Positions 17,889 through 27,365 of a stretch of DNA of 64,000 bases are shown one piece after another (position 1 is the first letter of the stretch; each line of letters begins with the position of its first letter). The DNA lies in contig NZ_JBHUIB010000001.1 of the NCBI RefSeq assembly GCF_042682785.1, positions 434,001 through 498,000 on the forward strand, given 5' to 3'. Below the pieces are notes generated by a model. It did not search any database, was not told the origin of the DNA, and was given only the letters and a program-made list of their open reading frames with translations. The position numbers were made by a program, and so were the translations under genes. This DNA comes from Thalassotalea_F euphylliae. Its GTDB lineage: Bacteria; Pseudomonadota; Gammaproteobacteria; Enterobacterales; Alteromonadaceae.

Positions 17889-19403
17889 TTATGCTGTCAT
17901 CAGCCATTTGTTAATGTATGCGCGATGCGAAGGCAGTGCTTGTAGCATTTGCTGAGTAAGCTGTTGATTACGCGCTAAATACTGCTTTGCTTGCTGATTT
18001 TCGTTGTATAAATAGCTTTGGCGGCCAAAATCAGGCTTAAAACCCATGCCATATAGTACATATTGATAACTCGCCGCAGGAAAGAGTTCTATTGCGCTGT
18101 CAAAGTCACCACTTGTTGGTCCGCGATATTGCCAAAGCGCTAGATCTTCCTTAAGTGATTCTGGAAAATGCGTTTCATCACAATGTGCTTGCCAGTATGG
18201 TTCAGGTCGTTTAGTGAGCATATAATGCAGCTTCAAAAAATCGATAATACGCTGCCAACGGTAGTCCATTTGTTCATTAAAACGTTTTGCAACAACTGAC
18301 ATTAACGACATATCTGCTGGTAGCTTTTCAGCAATATAACGTGAAGATAGCTCAATCAACATGATGGCCGTTGCCTCCAGTGGCTCAACAAAGCCTGCAC
18401 TCATGCCTACCGCAACACAGTTCTTGTGCCAAAACTTTTCTCTGTGTCCTGGCGAAAACGACAGCTTACGACTGTCGATACCGTTAGCCACATCACCTAA
18501 GTAACGACGCAGGTTCGCTTCGGCTTCATCGTCACTGGTAAAACGACTTGAATAGACATGACCAACCCCTCTTCGGTGTGTTAGTCCAATATCCCAAATC
18601 CATCCAGCGTCTTGTCCAGTTGCAATGGTATGACTAGCAATTGGCGTGTCCTCTGATTCATAGGGCACTTGAATAGCCAGAGCGCTGTCATTGAATAAAA
18701 TATCTTCTTTGCCAATAAAGCCAACGCCCATCGCTTTACCAAGCAATAGTGAAGCAGCACCAGTACAATCTACAAATAAATCTGCCGTTAGCTTGCCTGC
18801 TTTCTCCAGCGAAATGGCTTCAATACTGCCATCTGCAGCGAGAACAGGTTCAACCATGGTGTCCACAACATGTTTAACACCTAGATTATCGCGACAATGG
18901 TGCTTTAATAAGTCAGCTAACTCACCAGCATCAACATGGTAGGCATAGTTGCAAGGGCCTTGATATTCAAGCTCTGAAAGTGTGCGAGGTGCTAACCCTG
19001 CTTCACAAATATGATGTTGGAAATTGGCCTCTACTGCAAAGTTTTCGATGTCGTCAACATAGGGAGCAAGATCAAGCTTGCCGTAACCCAAAGGAACAGT
19101 AAATGGATGGTAATAAAAGTCGCCATTGCCATGTACCCAGTTCACAAATTTACCACCTTGTTTGAATGTGGCATGGCATTTACTAAAGACTTCTGCCTCA
19201 CTGAGGCCAATCTGACGTAAGGTATTTTTCATTGTTGGCCAAGTACCCTCACCAACACCAACCGTAGGAATATCAGACGATTCGACTAACGTGACTTGAA
19301 GCTGTGTATCGTTGGCATTTTTATGATGAGCAGCGATAACGGCTGCGGAGAGCCAACCTGCGGTTCCGCCACCAACAATGACGATTTGTTTTACTGCGTT
19401 CAA
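17889..19403 (-). CDS. Tryptophan-halogenase-family flavoprotein
   Basis: 504 residues. FAD-binding IVGGGTAGWLSAAVIA at the N-terminus, a VGVGEGTWPTMKN segment at the active-site region, and GWIWDIGL corresponding to the halogenase W-x-W-x-I motif with the final Pro replaced. Members of this group in PUL-like loci have not been shown to halogenate tryptophan; their real role is unknown. The start is a TTG at 19403 with GGGGAAG upstream. It sits between the TonB receptor and SapC, suggesting a role linked to uptake rather than to secondary metabolism. Confidence 0.88.
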   Translation of the reverse strand: MNAVKQIVIVGGGTAGWLSAAVIAAHHKNANDTQLQVTLVESSDIPTVGVGEGTWPTMKNTLRQIGLSEAEVFSKCHATFKQGGKFVNWVHGNGDFYYHPFTVPLGYGKLDLAPYVDDIENFAVEANFQHHICEAGLAPRTLSELEYQGPCNYAYHVDAGELADLLKHHCRDNLGVKHVVDTMVEPVLAADGSIEAISLEKAGKLTADLFVDCTGAASLLLGKAMGVGFIGKEDILFNDSALAIQVPYESEDTPIASHTIATGQDAGWIWDIGLTHRRGVGHVYSSRFTSDDEAEANLRRYLGDVANGIDSRKLSFSPGHREKFWHKNCVAVGMSAGFVEPLEATAIMLIELSSRYIAEKLPADMSLMSVVAKRFNEQMDYRWQRIIDFLKLHYMLTKRPEPYWQAHCDETHFPESLKEDLALWQYRGPTSGDFDSAIELFPAASYQYVLYGMGFKPDFGRQSYLYNENQQAKQYLARNQQLTQQMLQALPSHRAYINKWLMTA

Positions 19404-19505
19404 AATACTTCCCCTAGTTTCACAACCAAAACATAGATTTGCTTACGTGTGAAAATAACATGTCGCACTTTTTTTAATGAAATAAATAGTAGCGCTTTAT
19501 TTCGC

Positions 19506-19542
19506 TAAAAAAAATGGCCTGCTTGTTACCAATACAGGCCAT
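19506..19542 (-). terminator. Intrinsic terminator after the TonB-receptor gene
   Basis: On the minus strand ATGGCCTG (19542-19535), a 13-base loop and CAGGCCAT (19521-19514) are followed by seven or eight T. It separates the receptor gene from the halogenase-sapC pair and would reduce read-through. Confidence 0.88.
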
Positions 19543-19574
19543 GTTAATTGAGTTAACTAAACCTTGATATAGGC

Positions 19575-22295
19575 TTAGAACTTGCCACGAACACCAATCG
19601 CGTAGCGAGAACCATTGTCTTCAATGTTGTAGACTTGATTCGCGAAACGACCGTATTGCTCTAGCTCTTCTTCAGTAATGTTAATACCTTCAAAGAATAC
19701 AGAGATGTTTTCGTTGATATCGTAGCTCGCGCTAACGTCCCACTGACCAAATGTCTTCGTGTTCACTGGCTCACCGTTGAAGCCATTGTCCACGACACGT
19801 AAGAAGCCTTCACGATTATTGAACGCAATACGTGCTTGCCAGTTATCAGCTTCATAGAAACCAATTAAGTTTTGAGAATCACCTAAACCTTCAAGTGCAA
19901 AGGCTTGAGACTGGTCATCACCTAGTTCCTGATCGCTATCAACAACCGTAGCGTTAGCAGTGAAACCGAAGCCGTTTTCGAAGATGTGCGTTAACGCAAT
20001 TTCGAAACCTGTTACGGTAATCTCTTCTGCGTTTTGTGGACGTGTTACCGTATACACTTCTTGTGAACCGCTTAGCTCATCCGCATCCGTACAGTTTTCG
20101 CCTTCACAAGCGAAATCTGGCGGCGTACGGTCTGTCATAGTGTACGTCTCTTCACCCGTTCTTGTGATAATGAAGTCGTCTACTTCTTTGTGGAAGAATG
20201 CAAAGCTAAATAAGCTAGCATCGCCGTAGTACCACTCGTATGAAATATCCCAGTTTTCAGATGTGAAAGGCTTAAGACCTGGGTTACCACCTTGTGCGGT
20301 TAAGTTTTGGCGACGCGGCTCGTTGAACGTTGTTGCTGGAGATAATTGTGACAGCGTAGGACGTGTCAAAGACTCATATGCAGCAAAGCGTAAAACCATG
20401 TCATCTTGAAGCTCTAACTTAACATTTAAGCTAGGAAGAAGGTTTGAATATGAGCCACTTTCTGTGATGTCTTGCGCAGGACCAAATACGTTAGCAAATA
20501 ATGTTTGGTCAGTCGTCGGTACAACATTAATAATGTCACTTTGCACCGCGTCAGCATCTACATCAGTTTCTGAGTAGCGAGCACCAAGATTAACCGTTAC
20601 TGGCATATCTTCTAGCTCAAAACCGAACGTGAAATCAGCATAAATAGCCGTAATCTCTTCTTCTACCGTGTAGCGGTTGTTTTGAAGCGTAGGCTCAATT
20701 GGGAAGCCTTGATCTGCCAAGTAATCTACGTAAGCATCACCGTCATAGGTGTAGAATGTATCGATTAGGCCAGAGAAATAGTTCTCTGCTTGGAATGGAC
20801 GGAAGTCAATAACATCAAGCGGTGCCGCTGTGCCATAGCCACAGAACTGACATTGGTTACCAAAAATTTGGAAACTCTTCTTCTCACGTTCTTGATGATA
20901 AATACCGAATCGCGCAGATTCAAACACGTCACTATCTGGCGTGTATTCAAAATCTGCTTTAAATTCAGTGATTTCATCTTCATCACTGAATTGATTTCCT
21001 TTCTCGTTGTAATGTAAACGAGCGAGGCTAGGATCAGGCAACGTGTCACCACCAAATCCGTCATGAGTAACCGTTGGAGTACCACCTGTACCATCAAACG
21101 CATAGCTATTGATAATACCAACAACGTTGAAACGGTCACGACCTGCACGATCATTTTCAGCAGTTGAATGTGAAATATCAAACGTAGCATCAAATGCTTC
21201 GTTAATATCCCATTCCACGTTCAAGCCAAAACCGTCATTGGTAACGTCACGAGAGTTACGAGTGTGTGATACAAAGTCAGTTGCAGGATCACCACTGCTC
21301 ACTGATAAACCCACATCCTGAGTAAACGATGTCAGTGTGCCTGTTGCAGGATCGATTGTTGCAGAACCTACGCGATCAGGTTCGAACCAAGAAGCTAAAT
21401 CAGTAACTTGTGATTCCACTTCGAATTTAGACACGAAACCGTCAACCGTAATAGTGACTTCATCTGTTGGCGCGTATTGGAATACTACACTTGCATTTGT
21501 TCTTGTACGCTCTTGCTCGTCAACAATTTGGTCCCAGTTACGCGGAATGTATGCATTTGTGTAAAGCACACCGTCACGACTGTTTGAAATTGTTTGACCA
21601 CCACGCCAACCCGCGGTTTCAATACGGTTAATTTGAACGTCACGCTCAGAATAGCTTACGGCTAATAGTGCACCGAATCGGTCATCCGCAAACGTGTTAC
21701 TGACTAAGAAAGAAGCCGCTGGCGATGTTTCTTCTGAAAGGCTTTCATATACACCTTTTACAGAGCCAACAAGTTGAAGGCCTTCATAGTCGAAAGGCTT
21801 AGCTGTTGATACGTTGATCGTACCACCAATACCACCTTCTTGAAGGTTTGACGTTGATGTTTTGTAAATTTCTGCACCAGTAATTTGGTCTGCAGCAATA
21901 ACGTCAAAGTTAAATTCACGGCCTGCGCTGTCGTTCGCAATTTGACGACCGTTAACAAGTACCGTGTTGAATTGTGGACCAAAACCACGCACAGTCACTT
22001 GTTGGCCTTCACCACCACTGCGGTCAATCGACACACCGGTGATACGTTGTAAAGACTCGGCTACGTTTAAGTCTGGGAACTTACCCAAATCTTCAGCAGC
22101 AATGCCGTCTGAAACAACGTTAGACTCTTTCTTGTCTAACATTGATGACTTCAAGCTGCTTAACATACCCGTGACGGTAATGACTTCTACATCACTTTCC
22201 GCATTGTTATCTTGTGCTTGAACCGCCTGTGAGTAGCCACCTACTGCACTGGCGATAGCTACAGCAAGAGCTGTACGCTTTCCAAGTGTGAACAT
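19575..22295 (-). CDS. TonB-dependent outer-membrane receptor (Caulobacter type)
   Basis: 906 residues: signal peptide (MFTLGKRTALAVAIASAVGGYSQAVQA), TonB box VITVTG, plug domain with LGKFPDLNVAESLQRITGVSI (about 72-92) and GFGPQFNTVLVNGRQI, then a 22-strand barrel ending in a terminal Phe (GVRGKF). The plug pattern is that of the sugar-importing TonB receptors of marine bacteria. GGGGAG lies just before the ATG. Only 54 bases separate it from glpD upstream, so co-transcription from glpD is possible. Likely cargo is an oligosaccharide or glycoside degraded by the surrounding genes. Confidence 0.93.
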   Translation of the reverse strand: MFTLGKRTALAVAIASAVGGYSQAVQAQDNNAESDVEVITVTGMLSSLKSSMLDKKESNVVSDGIAAEDLGKFPDLNVAESLQRITGVSIDRSGGEGQQVTVRGFGPQFNTVLVNGRQIANDSAGREFNFDVIAADQITGAEIYKTSTSNLQEGGIGGTINVSTAKPFDYEGLQLVGSVKGVYESLSEETSPAASFLVSNTFADDRFGALLAVSYSERDVQINRIETAGWRGGQTISNSRDGVLYTNAYIPRNWDQIVDEQERTRTNASVVFQYAPTDEVTITVDGFVSKFEVESQVTDLASWFEPDRVGSATIDPATGTLTSFTQDVGLSVSSGDPATDFVSHTRNSRDVTNDGFGLNVEWDINEAFDATFDISHSTAENDRAGRDRFNVVGIINSYAFDGTGGTPTVTHDGFGGDTLPDPSLARLHYNEKGNQFSDEDEITEFKADFEYTPDSDVFESARFGIYHQEREKKSFQIFGNQCQFCGYGTAAPLDVIDFRPFQAENYFSGLIDTFYTYDGDAYVDYLADQGFPIEPTLQNNRYTVEEEITAIYADFTFGFELEDMPVTVNLGARYSETDVDADAVQSDIINVVPTTDQTLFANVFGPAQDITESGSYSNLLPSLNVKLELQDDMVLRFAAYESLTRPTLSQLSPATTFNEPRRQNLTAQGGNPGLKPFTSENWDISYEWYYGDASLFSFAFFHKEVDDFIITRTGEETYTMTDRTPPDFACEGENCTDADELSGSQEVYTVTRPQNAEEITVTGFEIALTHIFENGFGFTANATVVDSDQELGDDQSQAFALEGLGDSQNLIGFYEADNWQARIAFNNREGFLRVVDNGFNGEPVNTKTFGQWDVSASYDINENISVFFEGINITEEELEQYGRFANQVYNIEDNGSRYAIGVRGKF

Positions 22296-22349
22296 TTTAT
22301 CTCCCCTTTTTTACTTACTTGTTGTTTTATGTTTGCCAAAATGTACCGC

Positions 22350-23870
22350 CTACGCACAGCATGCTGTTTCGTAATCGGCCGTCACACATTTTTCGGCTAG
22401 ATACTTTGTTAATTCGTTTTTTTGTTGTTCTGTTAAACGCAAACCGAGCTTTGTTCTGCGCCAAATTATGTCGTCTACGCCTTTCGCCCACTCGTGATTC
22501 ATCAAGTAGCACAGTTCTTTTTGGTACAAACCAGCACCAAAATCTTTGCCTAAGTCTTCTAGACAATTGCAATTTTCTAAAATCTTACTGGTGTAAGTGC
22601 CGTAACTGCGAACAAAGCGTTGTCGCAAAGCATGCGGTAGCCAAGGAAACTCTTCCGCTAACTTTGCAGACAACGCATCACGGGAGTGAAAGTTACCACC
22701 TGGTAGGGCCGCGGCCTTAGTCCAAGCAGGTTTCATATTCGGGAATAGAGCAGTGAGCTTATCAACAGCGGCTTCAGCTAACGTTCGGTATGTCGTAATT
22801 TTGCCGCCATAAATATTGACCAGCGGTGCGTGTTTTTTAGTAACAAGCTCAATAGTGTAATCACGTGTCACTGCTTTTGCGTCTTCTGCTTCATCCTGCA
22901 GAAGCGGCCTAATACCGGCATAAGTGTGGACGATATCGTCACGTGATATTTGTGTTTTGAAATAGCTATTGCTTATCTCAATCAAGTAATCAATTTCTTC
23001 ATGTGAGATTTCTGCATCACTTGGATCGCCTGAAAAATCGACATCTGTTGTGCCCACTAGTGAAAAGTCTTGTTCAAAGGGCAATACGAAAACGATACGG
23101 TTATCTTCGTTTTGCAGAATGTAGGCATGATCATCATTATGGATTTTAGGAACCACAAAATGACTACCTTTGACTAACCTTACATGCTGACTGGGCGTAA
23201 TTTTCTTGGATAAGCCTGTAATTGACTCTACCCAAGGTCCTGCGGCATTCATCAAGGTTTTACTTTTTACGAGCGTTGTTTCACCTGTATCAGTATTTTC
23301 AAGGGTCAAATGCCAAATATCATCGATAGATTCCGCGGCAACCAATTTAGTGCGCGTTAACACTGTCGCCCCATGCTCTTGCGCTGAGACCGCATTCAAA
23401 ACCGTTAGGCGCGCATCATCAACCCATGCATCCGCGTATTCAAATCCTTTGACTACATGGCTTTTTAGCGGAGCATTGTTGTCAAACTTAACCGAGCGAG
23501 ACTTAGGCAAGCTGATACGTTTGCTGAGGTTGTCATAAAGAAACAAGCCTGCTCGAATCATCCAAGCAGGACGTAAATGGGGTTGGTGCGGCAACCGAAA
23601 CACTAGAGGAGAAATAATATGCGGAGCGTTTTTGAGCAGCACCTCACGTTCTGCCAGTGCTTTTTTGACCAAACTGAACTCATAGTATTCGAGATAGCGA
23701 AGGCCACCATGAATCAACTTACTGCTGTTAGACGATGTTGCTGACGCAAGATCATTCATCTCACACAGCATAACGTTCAGGCCCCTGCCTGCCGCATCAT
23801 TAGCAATGCCGGCGCCATTGATGCCACCGCCAACTACGAAAACGTCATACACTGTGCTCAAATTTCCCAT
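22350..23870 (-). CDS. glpD: GlpD, aerobic glycerol-3-phosphate dehydrogenase
   Basis: FAD enzyme at the inner membrane that oxidises glycerol-3-phosphate to dihydroxyacetone phosphate and passes electrons to quinone. 506 residues, family-typical: FAD loop VVGGGINGAGIANDAAGRG (about 12-30), ATSSNSSKLIHGGLRYLE, and SLVGTTDVDFSGDP. The C-terminal helical domain is complete. Together with glpK 1.6 kb away it forms the glycerol pathway. A palindrome shared with glpK and the galactose genes lies about 42 bases upstream of the start. Confidence 0.96.
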   Translation of the reverse strand: MGNLSTVYDVFVVGGGINGAGIANDAAGRGLNVMLCEMNDLASATSSNSSKLIHGGLRYLEYYEFSLVKKALAEREVLLKNAPHIISPLVFRLPHQPHLRPAWMIRAGLFLYDNLSKRISLPKSRSVKFDNNAPLKSHVVKGFEYADAWVDDARLTVLNAVSAQEHGATVLTRTKLVAAESIDDIWHLTLENTDTGETTLVKSKTLMNAAGPWVESITGLSKKITPSQHVRLVKGSHFVVPKIHNDDHAYILQNEDNRIVFVLPFEQDFSLVGTTDVDFSGDPSDAEISHEEIDYLIEISNSYFKTQISRDDIVHTYAGIRPLLQDEAEDAKAVTRDYTIELVTKKHAPLVNIYGGKITTYRTLAEAAVDKLTALFPNMKPAWTKAAALPGGNFHSRDALSAKLAEEFPWLPHALRQRFVRSYGTYTSKILENCNCLEDLGKDFGAGLYQKELCYLMNHEWAKGVDDIIWRRTKLGLRLTEQQKNELTKYLAEKCVTADYETACCA

Positions 23871-23911
23871 GCTTTTTATCTTTTTCCTAACGAGAGAACG
23901 ATCAAAATATA

Positions 23912-23950
23912 ATTTATATGATAAATATGGTCAATATGATAAGCATAGTA
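23912..23950. promoter_or_regulatory. Candidate operator and 9-bp tandem repeat upstream of glpD
   Basis: ATTTATA-T-GATAAAT (23912-23926) is one mismatch from the perfect palindrome before galT. It runs into four imperfect 9-bp units: TATATGATA, AATATGGTC, AATATGATA, AGCATAGTA (23915-23950). The 10-mer AATATGATAA also occurs, inverted, in the glpK promoter (25470-25479). Confidence 0.5.
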
Positions 23951-24042
23951 GCTTATTAAACGAGCAATTCAAGTAAAATTTTAGTAACAATTATTGTACA
24001 GACACCCGTCTTTTCGATTATTTGTACTTATAAAACAATAAA

Positions 24043-25308
24043 TTAATCACTATTAAACAGGGCTTGCTGGCGCAAAAACTCGAGGTCTCGAGTCGCGCGT
24101 TCAATATCAGGATTCGATAGGAAATTTCTAAAAACACGCAAGCTTCCGCTGACCATTGATTGCTCAACATCACGGTCAAAGTACTGTGCAAATCCCGCTG
24201 ATTCATTGAGTAGCGTGTAATTCTTTTTCGCAAAATGCCCTGTATCTTGATTTGGATTTTTTTTAGGAACACTCTGACCAAGCACTTTAGCTATCTGATC
24301 TTGCATGTCGGGATGGGCAAGAAAGTTCAGAAACGCCCGTGCTTGTTTCGGGTGCTTGGTTTTTTTCGCAATAATGAAGACATCTAGCGGAATGTCTTCA
24401 TAACGAGGTAGATCTGGCGTTATTTCAGGAAAAGGATAAAAACCAATATCTTTCACAAAATGCTGAGGAACATCACTATCAAGAAAGTTAGCCAATAGCG
24501 CCATACCCGCTACTTTACGGTAAAGCGGTGGAAGAATACTGCGCCAGTCAATGTGCTGATGCCCCTTGTAAAAGCAATTGGCATCAATTAATTGCTTCCA
24601 GTACTCAAATACTTCTACCACGCGTTGATCTGTGTACGCTATTTCGCCGCGCAACAATTGTTGATGGAAGATCAACCCGTTTAAACGCAAATCAATATAA
24701 TCAAACCATGCAGCAGGTACCCACGGGTCATCGCTACCTATCATGATAGGGGTAATACTCTTTGACGTTAATTCCCTGCAGTAATCGACTAACTCAGGCC
24801 AATTCTTTGGTCGAATCACTTCCAGTTCATTTAGCAGCGTGTGGTTATAAACCATGCCCCAAGCATAAAATGCGAAAGGTAAGCCATACAAATTACCATC
24901 GTATCGCACAGCATCCTGGACTTGCGCTGGAAATAAATTCGCCCATTGATTGTCGCGCCACATATCGTTAAGCGGCGCAATAAGATTATTTTTAGCTAAA
25001 AACGTTAAACGGTTGCCCGCTTGCCAGTAGAGAACATCCATCTCTCCTGATTCAAGCCAACCGGAGACGGCTTGTTTATATTCAGCATCTAACAAACCGT
25101 GGAAATTTACTTTGATATTGGGATTTGAGCTCTCAAATTTTTGCTTAACTTGCTTGAACAGACCACGATGCCCCTTTGTGCTGAAAAGCACAGCGACGTT
25201 AAGCTCAACAGATGAAGGAGAGGTGACATTAGGTGCAGATGATAGTGCGTAAGGTGGAGACAAGAAATACACCAAAATGAAGAAAGCGACCATTGCTATC
25301 GTTTTCAT
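24043..25308 (-). CDS. Extracellular solute-binding protein, family 1 (orphan)
   Basis: About 421 residues with a signal peptide (MKTIAMVAFFILVYFLSPPYALS). Matches sugar-binding proteins of ABC importers (COG1653): VNFHGLLDAEYKQAVSGWLESGEMDVLYW, LYGLPFAFYAWGMVYNHTLL and YDIPLDVFIIAKKTKHPKQA-like C-lobe features. Start at 25308 is supported by GGGGAG upstream; the frame extends further without support. No ABC permease or ATPase gene accompanies it. It is divergent from glpK and may serve as a sensor partner or feed an unlinked transporter. Confidence 0.85.
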   Translation of the reverse strand: MKTIAMVAFFILVYFLSPPYALSSAPNVTSPSSVELNVAVLFSTKGHRGLFKQVKQKFESSNPNIKVNFHGLLDAEYKQAVSGWLESGEMDVLYWQAGNRLTFLAKNNLIAPLNDMWRDNQWANLFPAQVQDAVRYDGNLYGLPFAFYAWGMVYNHTLLNELEVIRPKNWPELVDYCRELTSKSITPIMIGSDDPWVPAAWFDYIDLRLNGLIFHQQLLRGEIAYTDQRVVEVFEYWKQLIDANCFYKGHQHIDWRSILPPLYRKVAGMALLANFLDSDVPQHFVKDIGFYPFPEITPDLPRYEDIPLDVFIIAKKTKHPKQARAFLNFLAHPDMQDQIAKVLGQSVPKKNPNQDTGHFAKKNYTLLNESAGFAQYFDRDVEQSMVSGSLRVFRNFLSNPDIERATRDLEFLRQQALFNSD

Positions 25309-25443
25309 CTGCACTCCCCTGCGCAAAAATCTCTCTAATATTGAGTATTGCACAGCAATTCTAGCAGTCAAAAATCTCGCCAAATTAGTTGTTTGAAATC
25401 AGAACTTAAAATATAAATGGCAAAGTGTTGGGCGTGTTTTCAC

Positions 25444-25482
25444 TTGACATATTAACCCTACGCTTTAATTTATCATATTAAT
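25444..25482 (+). promoter_or_regulatory. glpK promoter with overlapping candidate operator
   Basis: Consensus -35 TTGACA at 25444-25449; the -10 would fall near 25466-25472 (TAATTT). Over it lies ATTTATC-A-TATTAAT (25468-25482), two mismatches from the galT palindrome ATTTATA-N-TATAAAT. Overlap with the -10 fits repression. Confidence 0.5.
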
Positions 25483-25510
25483 AATGTTTTATATAACACT
25501 GAGATGACCA

Positions 25511-26986
25511 ATGGACCAGTACCTGCTTTCGATTGATCAGGGCACAACAAGCTCTCGCGCGATTATTTTCAATACATCAGGCGATATTGTCGCCAGTGCT
25601 CAACAAGAGTTTGAGCAACTTTATCCACAAAATGCGTGGGTAGAGCACCGCCCTGAAGACATCTGGAATACGGTTCTGGAAACAGCAAAACAAGCGATAA
25701 GCAATGCAAAGCTATCTCCGGAGAAAATAGCATCTATCGGTATTTGTAACCAGCGCGAAACCACACTCGTGTGGCATAGAGAAACTGGCGAACCGATTTA
25801 TAACGCGATTGTTTGGCAAGACAGACGCACAAGTGAGTACTGTGCAGAGTTGCGTAAACAGAACCATGGTCGAATGATCACAGAAAAAACGGGCTTACTT
25901 ATCGATCCGTACTTTTCTGCCACTAAAATCAAATGGGTTTTAGACAATGTAGAGGGTGCTCGTGAACTAGCGGAGCAAGGTTTACTGGCATTTGGCACCG
26001 TGGATACGTATTTACTGTGGCAACTTACTGATGGTAAAGCGCACTTAACCGATGCGACCAACGCATCACGCACGATGATATATAACATACATCAAGGGTG
26101 CTGGGACAAAGAGCTTTTAGAACTCTTAAACATCCCACCTTCAATCTTACCTGAAGTGTGTGACTCTGCATTTGATTTTGGTGTAACCACTAAGCTTGGT
26201 GGTGAAATCGCGATTCAGGGTATTGCCGGAGATCAGCAAGCAGCCCTTATTGGCCAAACATGTTTCAGCCCAGGTATGGCAAAAAGTACTTACGGTACAG
26301 GTTGCTTCCTGATGGTTAACACAGGTGATCAAGCCTTGCATTCAGCGAATAGGCTACTCACTACAATCGGCTATCAGGTTGATGGCAAAGTAAGCTATGC
26401 ACTTGAAGGCTCAATCTTTATTGCTGGAGCTGTTGTGCAATGGCTTCGTGATGAAGTAAAACTTATTGGTTCGGCCAAAGATTCTGAAAGTATTGCTAAT
26501 ACAACACCGCTAGATCACGGCGTTTATTTTGTACCAGCTTTTACAGGCTTAGGCGCTCCGTATTGGGATGCGGACGCGCGCGGTGCAGTGTTTGGCTTAA
26601 CACGCGGTTCGGGTATTAAAGAATTTATCTCTGCTGGCCTTCAGTCAGTGGCATACCAAACGTTTGACCTTACCAGTGCAATCACAAAAGACGGTATCAA
26701 CATTGAAACCATGAGAGTTGACGGCGGTATGGCAGCAAATGAGTGGTTCGTGCAATTCTTATCAGATGTATTAAGTATTGAAATCGATAAGCCCAAAACC
26801 ATTGAAACCTCGGCACTAGGCGCAGCCTATTTAGCAGGTTTGAAGGCTGGTCTTTATGAGTCACTCGAACACATTCAATCACAGTGGCAAACCGACAACG
26901 CGTATCAGCCGGAAATGGATGACGCTTTGCGCAGCAAATTGTTGTCTGGCTGGAAGGACGCCATTTCCAGAACATTAACGCAATGA
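25511..26986 (+). CDS. glpK: GlpK, glycerol kinase
   Basis: Phosphorylates glycerol to glycerol-3-phosphate in the cytoplasm. 491 residues, FGGY family: N-terminal phosphate loop SIDQGTTSSRAI, glycerol-binding WVEHRPEDIWNTV and WQDRRT, GIAGDQQAALIGQ and the C-lobe signature DGGMAANEWFVQFLSD. No glpF facilitator gene adjoins it, unlike many glpFK operons, which suggests glycerol may arise inside the cell or enter by another route. Divergent from the orphan binding protein. Confidence 0.97.
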   Translation: MDQYLLSIDQGTTSSRAIIFNTSGDIVASAQQEFEQLYPQNAWVEHRPEDIWNTVLETAKQAISNAKLSPEKIASIGICNQRETTLVWHRETGEPIYNAIVWQDRRTSEYCAELRKQNHGRMITEKTGLLIDPYFSATKIKWVLDNVEGARELAEQGLLAFGTVDTYLLWQLTDGKAHLTDATNASRTMIYNIHQGCWDKELLELLNIPPSILPEVCDSAFDFGVTTKLGGEIAIQGIAGDQQAALIGQTCFSPGMAKSTYGTGCFLMVNTGDQALHSANRLLTTIGYQVDGKVSYALEGSIFIAGAVVQWLRDEVKLIGSAKDSESIANTTPLDHGVYFVPAFTGLGAPYWDADARGAVFGLTRGSGIKEFISAGLQSVAYQTFDLTSAITKDGINIETMRVDGGMAANEWFVQFLSDVLSIEIDKPKTIETSALGAAYLAGLKAGLYESLEHIQSQWQTDNAYQPEMDDALRSKLLSGWKDAISRTLTQ

Positions 26987-27035
26987 TAAAGATAAAAATA
27001 AAAGCGAAAAATAACGCCTAATAAAAAGTCCCTCG

Positions 27036-27070
27036 TAGTCGCGTGGCAAACTCCGGTTTGTCTCGCGGCT
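27036..27070 (+). terminator. Long hairpin downstream of glpK
   Basis: AGTCGCGTGGCAAAC pairs with GTTTGTCTCGCGGCT across a TCCG loop, a 15-bp stem with two G-U pairs and one mismatch. No T-tract follows on the plus strand; it may stop or stabilise the glpK transcript. The rest of 26987-27365 holds the galT operator and no gene. Confidence 0.5.
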
Positions 27071-27177
27071 CATCCCCTTAACTTCCTGACTCCTTGTCTG
27101 TTCACTTGTTTTTCATACTCGATAGCTAATGCATTCGAGCAAAAAAATCTTGCAGGTAAACAAACTAAAATAGTAGT

Positions 27178-27192
27178 ATTTATACTATAAAT
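27178..27192. promoter_or_regulatory. Perfect palindrome upstream of galT
   Basis: ATTTATA-C-TATAAAT, a perfect 7+1+7 palindrome about 174 bases before the galT start. Related copies lie before the alpha-galactosidase/symporter pair (11606), glpD (23912) and glpK (25468). Confidence 0.55.
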
Positions 27193-27365
27193 AAGTTTTA
27201 GGTTAAAAAGTCGATAGTCAAATTGCGAAAAATAGCGAATGATGGCAGTAATAATGTTGCTCTGTCGCGCTTCTGCAATGATTAATTGATAAAACAAACT
27301 TATATGGTTGCTAGTATTGCCACACCAATTAGCAATACAGCATGTGCTTGTTATTGGAATTCATT

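Noticed and set aside
17889..19403. Halogenase as part of a secondary-metabolite cluster
   Set aside because: No NRPS, PKS, flavin reductase or tailoring genes nearby; the SapC and TonB-receptor neighbours point to a sugar-uptake context.
22319..22720. 133-residue plus-strand frame over the glpD end and receptor leader
   Set aside because: Overlaps glpD codons, Cys/Arg-rich and without family pattern.
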